Below, piece by piece: positions 25,140 through 34,699 of a stretch of 64,000 nt of DNA. The first letter of the stretch is position 1. Every line of letters starts with the position of its first letter. The position numbers and the translations under genes are program-made. Below the pieces are notes generated by a model. That model saw only the letters and a program-made list of their open reading frames with translations. It was not told where the DNA came from and searched no databases. The DNA is from Mya arenaria. Taxonomy: Eukaryota; Mollusca; Bivalvia; Myida; Myidae. Where the stretch lies: NCBI RefSeq assembly GCF_026914265.1, contig NC_069133.1, positions 13,138,375 to 13,202,374 of the forward strand. The letters are read 5' to 3'.

Positions 25140-26200
25140 ACATAAGACTCGACGAGTTGGCTTGTCTATGGCGTAAATCCCCGTCGTCTGTACTGAAACC
25201 TATTCATTGGACAACAACAAAAAATTGTACTGCAAACGCTCTTCTAATGTCTCTCATTGAAAATGAATAGATAATGGGAGCCAAACCACGTAAGAACGGG
25301 CATGATGATTTCCGGGTTGATAACGCAGCCAGCGCCGCATATCCAATTAAATGGTAAAATTGTGATTGTGAAGCTCATTCTAATCGTGATGGTTTATGGG
25401 ACAGTGGGACGCCTAGGAGACAGGTGTGTATGTGTTTGACACCTTGCTTTTAAAATGTTGTTGAATCATGAGTGGTTCATGGCCACCGAAGCTTGGCAGT
25501 ATCGCCGTTGTGTATTCGTTAGGTCATTACACCGCTGGTACCGAACGACCGATTCGATTTCAAAACTTTTAATTTGGTTCTAGCCGCACAATTAATTTGA
25601 ACATCAACGAAAACTATCATTATGGTCTGAAAACTCAAATTACATTATATATGTATCAGACTATAAGATATGCCCTAACCTCTGCGGAAATGTACTGATC
25701 ACATGATATTCCAGGCGGAGTCGGGCAAATCCACAATGCTTAAATAAGAATGAATACCCTGCACGGCGTCATCCGCTTCGGATAGTAAACGCCAACTACC
25801 TATCAAGATATATTATGCACATCTTCATGATAAAAGATGAAAGCCGTGCTTCCCAAGACGTCAAAGGAATGCCAGAGATCACAATAGACAGAGCCGTAAT
25901 ACCAAACTTGATTGCTCAAATCCAAATATTACTGAATGGCATAATAAATTCATCACTCAAATGTCTCCAAGAAAAGTGAGGACTGAACCTATGGCAAGAA
26001 CAAAGCCGATGATAGGATGTTTTGTTTGTGCAGATACGTTCTGCACTGTGTCCTTGGTATTTGCAAACAGTTTTCCTGTATGATCATAACTCTGTATTGA
26101 GAGAACAACACCCGTATTGAGAATCAAATCGTTCAAAGAGGGTTAAACAAAGTAAGGCAGCCAAGTGGTATCCACAGCGCGCTCATGTAATTGTTTTCAC
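25140..26200 (-). pseudogene. Decayed Dop1R2-like receptor, copy C
   Basis: Minus-strand remnants are a degraded N-terminus/TM1 near 26,000-26,100, and a TM2-ECL1-TM3 region near 25,840-25,940 reading DLSNQVWYYGSVYCDLWHSF then DVLGSTAFI. ECL1/TM3 residues (W and C of the ECL1-TM3 junction) are better kept here than in the other copies. A TM6-ECL3-TM7 region near 25,255-25,400 reads GAGCVINPEIIMPVLTWFG, then broken TM7 and SMRDIRRAF. DRY and TM4 are disrupted by stops, and ICL3 near 25,500 survives only as nucleotide similarity. It cannot encode a receptor. The combined copies give a consistent picture of one parental intron-poor coding region. Confidence 0.78.
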
Positions 26201-29200
26201 CATGGAGACAACCTTATCAAAGTGTGATTTGTCAGTTTGCGTATCCCAGTTAATTACGTTTTGAAGTAAAACATGCAATTCGGATGTCGCGCACATCATA
26301 AGTACGCTGCACAGACGTCAGATTGTACTTTCACATAGGCCCTTATTATATGGTTTATTGCCTCAGAACAAATGGAAAACCTATTTCTGTGTCAATAGAG
26401 TTTCTCTTTCCTTTGTGTATAACATTGATACAAATCTACAAATAATTGAGCAATTGCTTAACTCGTTTATGGCAGTGGCGTTTGTGCCTAATACAACAAG
26501 TTATCTTTAAGTAGAAAAAACAATCAGCAGCCAAAAGTAATTTTTCGCCCGAATCACAGAATCGAAAAATAAAACAACGGGAGAGAATCTGTTTAACTGC
26601 ATGTTAGTGCATTGTTTTCGTCTTCAAAAAGCTCGAATCGTTCAGTGCTTCTTGTGTTAACATACACCTCGCTAGAACATTATAGCACCGATACAATATT
26701 GGTGTCCATTTGATTATTTTGGTTCAACTGAATAACATTTCAATTGAACATCAAATGTACTATTTTGCAAATTTAATCGATTTTGTCGAATTTGCAAAGC
26801 TTAAAAAATTGGAATAAATATAAATCAAACTGGCTGAGAATTGTTAAGAAATTATTAACTTCTTAAGTGTCGGTCCAATCATGCTCTATTCAACTCGTCG
26901 TTCTCTCCATGTAACATACTGGGTGTACTTTGTCGGTCTGCCGTCTTTATTGGTAGATACTCTCATCTTAGCGGATGTATCATTATATATGAAAGAAGAA
27001 ACCCTTCAGCATAATAGTGATATTTTCATAATTAATTAATAGATTAATTAATAGATATATATCACAAGAGGATAATTTGGCAATTTGTATTGTGTACATA
27101 ACATCATTTTAATTTTATGTTTAATTCTTTTTCCTCCATGCAACATAGTGGGTCTTCTTCTTTGAACTGTTGCCTGTACACCCCTCTCATTTCACATTCC
27201 TTTTCTTCTACCTTTATCCTTTCTTCCGTCCAACTAACTGATTACAGACTAAAACAACTTGTGTTTTTTACATACCATAGTTTACACAACACGACTATAA
27301 GATTATAATTATACAAGTCACCGCAACTCGCGCAAGAGCCTAAGCAGCGTGTATGACCTACAGAAGCGAGACATAGTATAAGCCTTAAGACTTTCTTCTC
27401 AATTCTGTTTACACTTTTGTTTTGTGCATAATCAACATGCTCTTTCTTTAAATGCATTGCATATTTGGTCTTTGTTAACTATGATTATGCTCGAATTTGT
27501 TAAACTAAACTAATTGTAAATATTATATCGAAATAAATATTGTTTTATCCAAACCAACTGTTGCCTAAAGTGGTTATCTACAACTGACGAGCATACTCCT
27601 GCGGGAGGCTGCTTTTACATGAAAGAAAAAGAAATACGTTATCGAAGTGGTATTCATAAATAATTATATATTGATGAATATACGTTTGACAATTTGTACT
27701 CAGCTATTAAAAATAATGTTGCAATCTTGTTATCAGTAATAAATAGTTTCCATAAATGCATTATTTAGTAAGTAACTAAAGATTTATCACTCAAATGTAT
27801 GTTTGCCATACATGTGTATGTAATGAATTTGAATAAGAGTTTCACTTTAAAGTTGATAACATAGGACAAAAAAAGACTACCTACTAAAATGTATCATAAT
27901 CTTAGACATGTGTTTGAGATCGATTGCTCATAGCAAAATAATTATAAAACAATGATTACCGAGTACATATTTTGCTTTTAACGAATACTCAGCAGCGATA
28001 CTGCCAGAACCTTTAATGAATACATTTAACGGCTTATTTTTAAATTGATTGAAACCATATCTGTCATTCAATTTAAACATATCTGTCTGAAAGCGTCTTC
28101 TTATGCATTTCAATCTATATCACTATCCATCAAAGCTGAATAAAAAGGCAGAAAAGACAATTAAAATGCAAATTAAAGAAGCAAACTTCCAGGTGCATAC
28201 AATGCGATAATGTAAAATGCTATTGTAAAACACACATAAAAATCAATAAAAATGAATACCTGAAGCACATTATAATTGATCTATAATTAAAAATTTATAC
28301 TCAGTAGTCCGCATTTTTTGAAAACAAAATCATATCGCACCACCAGATTGACGACTTGCACAAATTTGCAGGATCAATCCCACGTTATTACGTACGTTCA
28401 TTGAATATGATTTCATTGCTTCAACAAAGAATTTCGTGGAATTTAGTTGAAACCGTCAAATTGCGCTGTTTGTTAAGCGCAAATTAAAAAGTATACGCTT
28501 ATGCTGCAAGCACATTTGATTATTTTTTTATTTGAACATTCTCATGTTGATTGATAATGCAATCTTCATGTCATAATTTTATGGTTTCCTATGGTTTTCT
28601 TGTATTATTCTTTTACGTATTTCTTGCAGGAAAACTGCGATTTGTTTAAACCAAGAAATGTCAGCCCCCGCCAATAAACTTGTATCTGAATGCCAATATA
28701 CGATAGTACATAAAAATACCAACAGCTTAAATGTTTTAAATTGAAGAGGTATTCTAAGCTTTGACAAGTTGTACTAGTTACTCATTATTCGGGTCACCTA
28801 TTACCACTCTGCCCGAGCGACATCTATTAATTCCAATAACATTAAAACATACATACGCATTTCTAAAGCCCAAACACCAATTGAATATTAGATATATTCT
28901 GGAATTTGAGTTGTACACGTGGAATTAAGGATAGTGAATATGCCTGTTGGTCCGAAGTGGTGTCAACAGATTGCCATCTGAATTGATCTGTTTGTATTTC
29001 ATCGGGCAATTTACTTTAGAAACGTAACGTATTAAATCGGGTCTTCTAATCTTAATCATTAGACAAAACACCAGGAACAGAGATTTGGAAACCATTTGTC
29101 CGCAAAGCCTAGGGTGCTGTTGGTCTCGGAATCAATAGTCTTGACATGCGAGTGTTTATTTCAATCATCGACGTATGGCATTTAGCAAGCGAATAGTGCC

Positions 29201-29345
29201 TTAGAATGTCTTTCTGGTCTCTGTAAATTCTTCAGAAATTGTTCAGTATAATTGATCTGTTCAATGTGAAACATTTTTTTTTCTTTTTGATACTACCTCA
29301 TAAAGAAATACATAATAGTTTTATTTAGCTCCCCTGGCTACTTTC
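26200..29345. repeat. Right flank of receptor unit C
   Basis: No gene. It is collinear with 19,600-21,850 except at about 27,720-27,850. There, a block with GCATTATTTAGTAAGTA and a GTTATCAGTAATAAAT-like lead matches 23,720-23,870 of unit B and about 63,060-63,140, out of order relative to B. The block at 28,930-29,130 (CCTGTTGGTCCGAAGTGGTG) matches 3,620-3,830 of unit A. Confidence 0.65.
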
Positions 29346-29701
29346 AAACTCTCTGGTTAGTCGGATTAGGAAAAAAATAATAATCGTGTTTGGTCTTGAC
29401 TACTGGGTTGTTTCTGTAGTTTATTATATAAGCATTGACTTAGAGTGAAAGTATTTCCTACTAAAAATGACGTACAATGAAATTTAAATAACCTTTGAAT
29501 AAAACCAAATATAACTCGGACTCAGGTTAGACACATTTAAGCCAATTTAGATATAATTGCATGATAATCAATTACTGATATCTTTGTTCTACGGTAGGTA
29601 AAACACACAATTAATACACATTTCGAGATAACAATATTTTATGTTTAATTTGGCGCTGGTTTATAACATTATGTAATTTGCAGGTATGCTTTTTCTGGTA
29701 G

Positions 29702-30628
29702 CGATGCAAACCCCCAGCAAGTAACACTAGTAATGTACGGCGAGGGGAGGACGTCATGTTGTCGTGCCGTCTGTCTTCCAGTTTGGATCCCAACACGGTC
29801 TCGGTACGCAGGGAATCATCTAAGGACTCTTTCCTGACTTCCGGTACACGTGTTCTCAAACACGTGAACCAGATTGAGGTCGTCAAGACATACAAGAGTG
29901 AATGGAATCTTTTTATTAAGTCAGTCACAGACTCATTTGCAGCTAATTACACGTGCAAGGCGGACCATCAAGTGCTACTGTCAGACGTGCAGCTTTTGAT
30001 CCTGTTTGCTCCGAAAATTGACTATAGCGGTATTAGCTCACCGGAAGAAATCGTCGATGAGGGTGGCACAGTGGAACTTACGTGCGCATTTACTGGCGAA
30101 CCTTTACCAAAACTTACGTGGTTTAGGGGTGACGTCAAACAACTTACCGGCATCACGGGGAGTAAACTTGTTATGCGCGACGTCAAGCGTTACGCTACAG
30201 ACTTCTACACTTGTCGTGGTGAGAATTCCGTCAGTTTCGAGGATTATACGATCAATCTTATCGTTAAATTTCATGTAGAAATTGACGTCATGGAAAAGAC
30301 CATTTACGTCAAGAGGGGAGGTATGTTTACGCTCTCGTGTATTGCTCAGGGGGCACCGTTATACGATGCGTACTGGATTGATGTGCATGAGCTAAAAGTA
30401 AAATCGTCGATGTGGAAATACGACTTTTACTCGGAGCCGGCAGGCGCACATGTACCGGCTAAGTTCGTCACCTTGGTTACACGCACGGGTACCCTGACCG
30501 TTTTCGACTTCGGAACATACACGTGCGAGGCGAAGGGGGAGGGGACTGTTGCCAGGGCAACCGTTGAAGTCATTGAGCATAAGGATTCTAAAGAGCATGT
30601 ACCACATACATCAAACGGATTTAATTAA
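29702..30628 (+). CDS. Three-Ig-domain protein, probable 3'-terminal exon (lachesin/hemolin-like)
   Basis: A continuous open frame ends with TAA at 30,626-30,628. From the ATG at 29,756 it is 290 codons, but that Met sits inside the first Ig domain (VRRGEDVMLSC), so it is not the true start. The frame is open leftward to a stop at 29,699-29,701, overlapping a pyrimidine-rich splice acceptor (TTTTTCTGGTAG). A second acceptor (CCCCCAG) ends at 29,717. Counted from the internal Met: Ig1 C4-C67 (YTCKA), Ig2 C110, W122, C153 (YTCRG), Ig3 C195, W207, C257 (YTCEA). Each second Cys sits in a Y-x-C motif typical of I/V-set domains. N-glycosylation sequon NYT lies at 64-66. No transmembrane segment or GPI-type tail is visible; the end is hydrophilic, suggesting a secreted or truncated adhesion/recognition protein. 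The signal-peptide exon was not found. Codon use is GC-richer than the surroundings, supporting real coding. Confidence 0.75.
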   Translation, partial: RCKPPASNTSNVRRGEDVMLSCRLSSSLDPNTVSVRRESSKDSFLTSGTRVLKHVNQIEVVKTYKSEWNLFIKSVTDSFAANYTCKADHQVLLSDVQLLILFAPKIDYSGISSPEEIVDEGGTVELTCAFTGEPLPKLTWFRGDVKQLTGITGSKLVMRDVKRYATDFYTCRGENSVSFEDYTINLIVKFHVEIDVMEKTIYVKRGGMFTLSCIAQGAPLYDAYWIDVHELKVKSSMWKYDFYSEPAGAHVPAKFVTLVTRTGTLTVFDFGTYTCEAKGEGTVARATVEVIEHKDSKEHVPHTSNGFN

Positions 30629-30659
30629 AACATGTGCTAAATACGAAACATGAATTGAA

Positions 30660-30665
30660 AATAAA
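30660..30665 (+). promoter_or_regulatory. Polyadenylation hexamer after the Ig gene
   Basis: AATAAA lies 31 bases beyond the stop codon of the Ig reading frame. It is the nearest plausible cleavage signal for this terminal exon. Another AATAAA occurs near 30,873. Confidence 0.45.
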
Positions 30666-30669
30666 AACG

Positions 30670-31750
30670 CTTCTAAACAGCTAAATTCAAAGATTGGAAA
30701 CTTGCAGAACGATATCGACCTCAGGTGTCCAATGGACAAATAGGTTTGTAGCAGTTTTGGCGTGAATCTTAAATTTTGCGGCCTGGTGACTCCATATTGG
30801 TTTGATATCATTTGAAAGGGTGCTTTTTGCTCATTACTCGTATGTTTTAAAATGACCGAAAATATAGTTTAAATAAAATTATTGCATTTTGGATTTTACT
30901 TCTTTCTTTCTAGTGTCATCGGAGGTACATTAGCATATTTTTTAATATACCAAAGCCCCAAAACCTTGTTTGTAAATTATTATGTAAGATGGATGTTAAT
31001 AATATTTTTTTGAGTTATATGTTTCGTAAGTATTTATATTCAGAACGCTTTCGATAACCAGGTGTCAATGAAATCTGCCTTTGGGGTACTTGTTGAATGG
31101 GAGAAAGTTGAAAAGTTCTTTGGTTAATAGAAAATATGCACGTGCACTTTTTAATGTTGTATATCGTTAGATGGAATCTTTTCGATGAAAGGTAGATTCG
31201 GAAGAATTAGTTCCGTTAGGAATTCATGGATATAGGCGGTCGACATGTGTTCTTGGATTATTGTTTAATAATTGTGAGCATAATGACTAATTAAGCATAT
31301 ACTATTAATTCAATAAGTAGATTGCAACTTGTCGCATTAGATGTTTCGCGAATTTTGACAGGTTAACAAGCAATTTCTGATCGCGCGTATTTAGTAATTC
31401 AGTGAAAATGATAATGTTCGGATGATGCCAATTATATCGATTGATAAATGTTTTTCCTTGGTGTTGGAGATTATGACATAAGTCATAATAATACGCAATG
31501 GTAGCTATCACCAATGTCTGCCTGACAGAGTTAACGCCATCGTAGTTCATATTCGAAACATTGTCGTTGTTTCTATTGCAAACTTTGAATAAGCAACTTC
31601 TTAGCTGAAACAGATTTATTGTAAGATTTATGAGAATTTTAGTAATCAGTAATTTTCTAACTAAATTTCTTGTTTAATATTTCAGTAGAACCCTCCCATT
31701 TTCAAACTACTGAGCTTTTCTCTGTAGTTTTCACCGAATAATTTATAACC
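30670..31750. other. Intergenic stretch between the Ig exon and the U4 duplication
   Basis: No gene is recognised. An 81-codon minus ORF at 31,305-31,550 has no recognisable features. A fragment of the dispersed repeat (CAAACTACTGAGCTTTTCTC then TGTAGTTTTCACC) lies at about 31,700-31,730. Confidence 0.5.
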
Positions 31751-31969
31751 CATATCAAAATCAGAACATGTAGTTCAAACAGCGTTAATATAACAACATT
31801 CACATCGTTCGGTTTAAGTAGCTTGTTTCTTGTTACAAGGAGTAAAAGTAAACCATTGTTTTACATTTTCACGCTGAGATAGCGTCGCATTCAATACTAG
31901 GGTTAGCCCCACCATGAATTTGGGTCTTACAATAAAGAAACAAAAGATAAAGCTGATGTGAATTTTATT

Positions 31970-32047
31970 GAAGTTCGAACCCAGCTGAACTCGAAACTGC
32001 ACTATTGTGATTCGAAGTCAAATGCCTTATACATTATTCCACAAGGC
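31970..32047 (-). repeat. Degenerate tRNA-Arg(TCG)-like relic, first copy
   Basis: On the minus strand GGAATAATGTATAAGGC, a GACTTCGAATC anticodon region (TCG) and a GTTCGAAC-type word resemble tRNA-Arg. The arms do not pair well. It is duplicated with the U4 unit, see 33,758-33,833. Confidence 0.4.
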
Positions 32048-32437
32048 TTGCTACTAGCGGATCAAAGGTGGGGGCGCAATCGGGGCACCCCACCCCCTAA
32101 AATCGTCAAAGTTTCATTTTTATTTCAATAAAGTAATAAAATACGCCCACTATGCACAATTGTCTACATTTCCATGGGAGAGTATCCCCGATCTCCCTGC
32201 CAACACTTTCAAGCAAATAAATTTCGGTTGTGAGAATGGGTGCACGTAAAAAATTACGCTCCTAAGTTACGCCCCTTTTACTTCAAATCCTAGAAACGGT
32301 GCTGCTTAGTATCAGTCAAGTTTTTCTATGCTTCGATAATATTATACACACACTTTTTGTAAAATAGTTGTCCTGGTCAAATATAGCCAAGTCAATACCA
32401 AGTGCAGAGGGAATTGGTTGGACATATGTGTAAGTTT

Positions 32438-32581
32438 AAGTCCCCATAAGGACGCTCATAAATTGCGCTCGCCGCCCATATTTCAGGGCGTCGGCGCGGG
32501 GTATTGGGTATAGTTTTCAACTACCAATAACCACGCCTCGGATTAACCTCATTGGCTATGGTACCGTTACTGCGCAAAGCT
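32438..32581 (-). ncRNA. U4 spliceosomal snRNA, proximal copy (variant or pseudogene)
   Basis: The minus-strand sequence reads as a 144-nt U4 snRNA, matching the usual 140-145 nt. It starts AGCTTTGCGCAGT, has the 5' stem-loop k-turn words CCAATGAGG and CCGAGG, then GAAAACTATACCCAATACCC, a GC-rich central hairpin, an Sm-like AATTTATGA and a 3' hairpin ending GGGGACT. U4 pairs with U6 in the tri-snRNP, and its k-turn binds the SNU13/15.5K protein. This copy has AA for GG at positions 14-15 (U6 stem II) and G for C in GCTAGT (stem I), weakening both U6 helices. The k-turn loop has TTAAT for TTTAT. It differs from the distal copy at about six positions. I infer a decaying copy or divergent paralogue. 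Confidence 0.85.
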
Positions 32582-32834
32582 AAAGTTTGAATGACAAATT
32601 ATGTATACATATGAATTTCTTTTATTGTTATCAATTTCCTTGATAGTAACAATGCATTTAAAGTATTGAGTTAAATACAAAAATAAGCCAAGACGTTCTT
32701 TTTCAAAGGTCTTAATAATTATGATATTATACTTTATTATATCCCTTTCTGACAAATTTCACAAATGAGATAATACGTTCCCTTGAAATAGTCCAGTTAA
32801 ATGGCCTTATTAACTAAAATGTTTCGCCAAAATC

Positions 32835-33139
32835 TATGGAATGTCGTTAGGGCCATCGCCGATGAATGTGTTGATCTGAAACGCGATACTCGATAGTACG
32901 ATGAAGAAAATGCGAAATCACGAAACTACGATGATGAAAACTCGCCAGTATGATGATGAAAACGCGACAGTACGATTTTCATTATCATACTGTCGTGTTT
33001 TTATCATCATACTATCGGGTTTTCATCATCGTACTGTCGTGTTTTCACCATCGTATTATCGCGTTGTCATCATCGTACAATCGAGTATCGCGTTTAAGAT
33101 CAACATATTCAAAGGCGATGGCCCTAACGGCATTCCGTA
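32835..33139. mobile_element. Fold-back element with an internal array of about 22-bp repeats
   Basis: The left arm (TGGAATGTCGTTAGGGCC, then ATCGCC...GTTGATCTGAAACGCGATAC) is the reverse complement of the right arm (GTATCGCGTTTAAGATCAAC ... GGCCCTAACGGCATTCC). Between them, diverged repeats of ACGATGATGAAAACGCGACA run on the left. Their complements run on the right, so the whole 305 bp can fold into one hairpin. Flanking TA at both ends fits a TA target duplication. The paralogous unit at 34,580-34,660 lacks it. ORFs crossing it are by-products of the repeats. Confidence 0.75.
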
Positions 33140-33757
33140 ATAAAACAGTTCAGCACGTTAAGCGTTGCTGTATTTTCTCACATTCTTTATTGTTTTAGTT
33201 GATGCTGGCTCTGACGAGGCTTATATTTTAAAATTGTAATTATTAACACTCGTTTGAACACGTATGAGCTTATGTACGTAAACATAATTTTTGTAAATGG
33301 AATTGTGTTTAAGTGAACTTGTGTTTTAATGACAGTTTCAAGGTTGTTATTTAACCATTTATTTATATTCTGTTTTCCCCGTTTTTTGTAGATGCGTGTG
33401 TGGTTTGTTTTCAAAGTGTGTACGTTTGTCGATCGTTTATTGACGTTTGGGATTCTTAACAGGGGTATTTTAACCTGATAATTTAAATTCATACCACTGG
33501 GCTTGTCCTTGTAGTTTTAACTGTATCATTTATTAAGCTTATCTAAATCTCAATTTCAAAAGACGTTATTTTTACAGTACAACATTCACATCGTTAGGTT
33601 TTAGTAGATTGTTTCTCTCTAGTTCCAAAGAGTTAACGTATATCATTGATCTTCATGTTCATGGTGAAATAGCGATCACTTTCTAGACTGAAATTGATCT
33701 CAACTTGAATTTTGGTTTAACAGTAAAGAAACAAAAAATATAGCTGGTGTGAAGTAC

Positions 33758-33833
33758 AACCCAATCAGAATTCGAACATGCAATATTCTGATTCGAGGTC
33801 TGATGCCTTTTCCATTAGACCACTAGGCATGCT
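33758..33833 (-). repeat. Degenerate tRNA-Arg(TCG)-like relic, second copy
   Basis: On the minus strand TAGTGGTCTAATGGAAAAGG is A-box and D-arm-like. CAGACCTCGAATCAG forms a perfect anticodon stem with TCG in the loop. GCATGTTCGAATTC is T-arm-like, but the T and acceptor stems do not close. It is probably a SINE head or pseudo-tRNA carried along in the U4 duplication. Confidence 0.45.
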
Positions 33834-34208
33834 ATTAGCGGATCCAAATTTGAGGGTGCGCCCCAGTGCCAACCTCTCTAAAATCGTCTAAGTTTATATT
33901 TTATTTCAATATTGGAGAACAACAGTAATAAAATACGCCCAATATGCACCATTTTTTACTAAATATTGTCTAAGCATTCATGGAAGAGTACCCCAACCCC
34001 CTGCTAGCACTTTAAACCAAATAAATTTCGGTTCGGAGAACGGGTGCAAGTCAAAAGGCAAGTCTTCTGCTGCTGGCAATGGAAAGAGTCAAGTTGTATT
34101 TTCTTACGAGAATACTACACACATACTTATTATTAACTGCACTGGTTAAATACAACCAAGCTTTACCAAATGCAGAGTAAACTAGTTGGATGTTTTATGA
34201 GAAAGTGG

Positions 34209-34352
34209 CAGTCCCCGTAAGGACGTTCATAAATTGCGCTCGCCGCCCATATTTCAGGGCGTCGGCGCGGGGTATTGGGTATAGTTTTCAACTAGCAATA
34301 ACCACGCCTCGGATAAACCTCATTGGCTATGGTACCGCCACTGCGCAAAGCT
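34209..34352 (-). ncRNA. U4 spliceosomal snRNA, distal copy (best candidate functional gene)
   Basis: A 144-nt minus-strand U4 snRNA. The 5' end AGCTTTGCGCAGTGGC matches the vertebrate U4 stem-II segment as I recall it. The 5' stem-loop keeps CCAATGAGGTTTATCCGAGG, and its lower stem is ACCA/TGGT where vertebrates have ATCG/CGAT, a compensatory change. Stem I (TTGCTAGT) can pair with U6 using one G-U. The central hairpin GCCC...GGGC likewise covaries relative to the vertebrate form. The Sm-like site AATTTATGA is at 34,228-34,236, followed by a GTCC-TTAC-GGGGAC hairpin. The RNA would act in the nuclear U4/U6.U5 tri-snRNP. No PSE consensus is known to me for this lineage; an AT-rich upstream stretch (34,380-34,430) has no obvious element. 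Confidence 0.9.
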
Positions 34353-34699
34353 AATTCTTCTTGGACAGATTCTGTTTATATACTATTTTTTTTAATTTTT
34401 TTTTTTACTTTCTTTATTATTTGGAATATATTTCAGTTTTAAGATATCAACAACAGCTAGCATTTTTTTCTTTTGTTATGATAATGTGATAAAGAATTAA
34501 CATTATATTATATCCCTTTCAATATCGGACAAGTACGATAGTACACTCCCTTTAAATGTTACGCTTTTATTGTCTACTACAAGCTTTGTTAAAAACCTTA
34601 TTCAATGCTATATCGTCATAATTGTCTTAAGTAGCAAGTACGGCTGAATTTACTTAGTTCTTCATAGTTTTGAAGTTGATGTTGGATCAAATAAGGCTT

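Larger units (their letters stand above)
31780..34660. repeat. Tandem duplication of about 1.77 kb carrying the U4 genes
   Basis: Two units align: about 31,780-33,240 and about 33,580-34,740. Shared landmarks include ACATTCACATCGTT (31,800/33,586), a tRNA-Arg-like relic, TACGCCCA(C/A)TATGCAC, the U4 module and TTATATCCCTTTC (32,738/34,508). Most of the unit is clearly diverged (roughly 75% by eye). The U4 module is far better conserved. The first unit also contains a 305-bp fold-back element that the second lacks. Confidence 0.7.

Noticed and set aside
29756-29758. ATG at 29,756 as the true start of the Ig protein
   Set aside because: It falls just before the first Ig cysteine, and the same frame upstream reads as domain sequence (NVRRGEDV), so translation must begin in an earlier exon.
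32901-33198. Repeat array resembling a CRISPR or small coding repeats
   Set aside because: The repeats are adjacent and degenerate with no spacers, form the two arms of a palindrome, and the context is eukaryotic.
33187-33492. 101-codon minus ORF
   Set aside because: Lys/Asn-rich low-complexity translation, no start context or motif, and lies in diverged duplicated non-coding sequence.
33758-33833. Functional tRNA-Arg(TCG) gene
   Set aside because: The anticodon arm is good but the T and acceptor stems do not close, and the sister copy at 31,970-32,047 is even more decayed.
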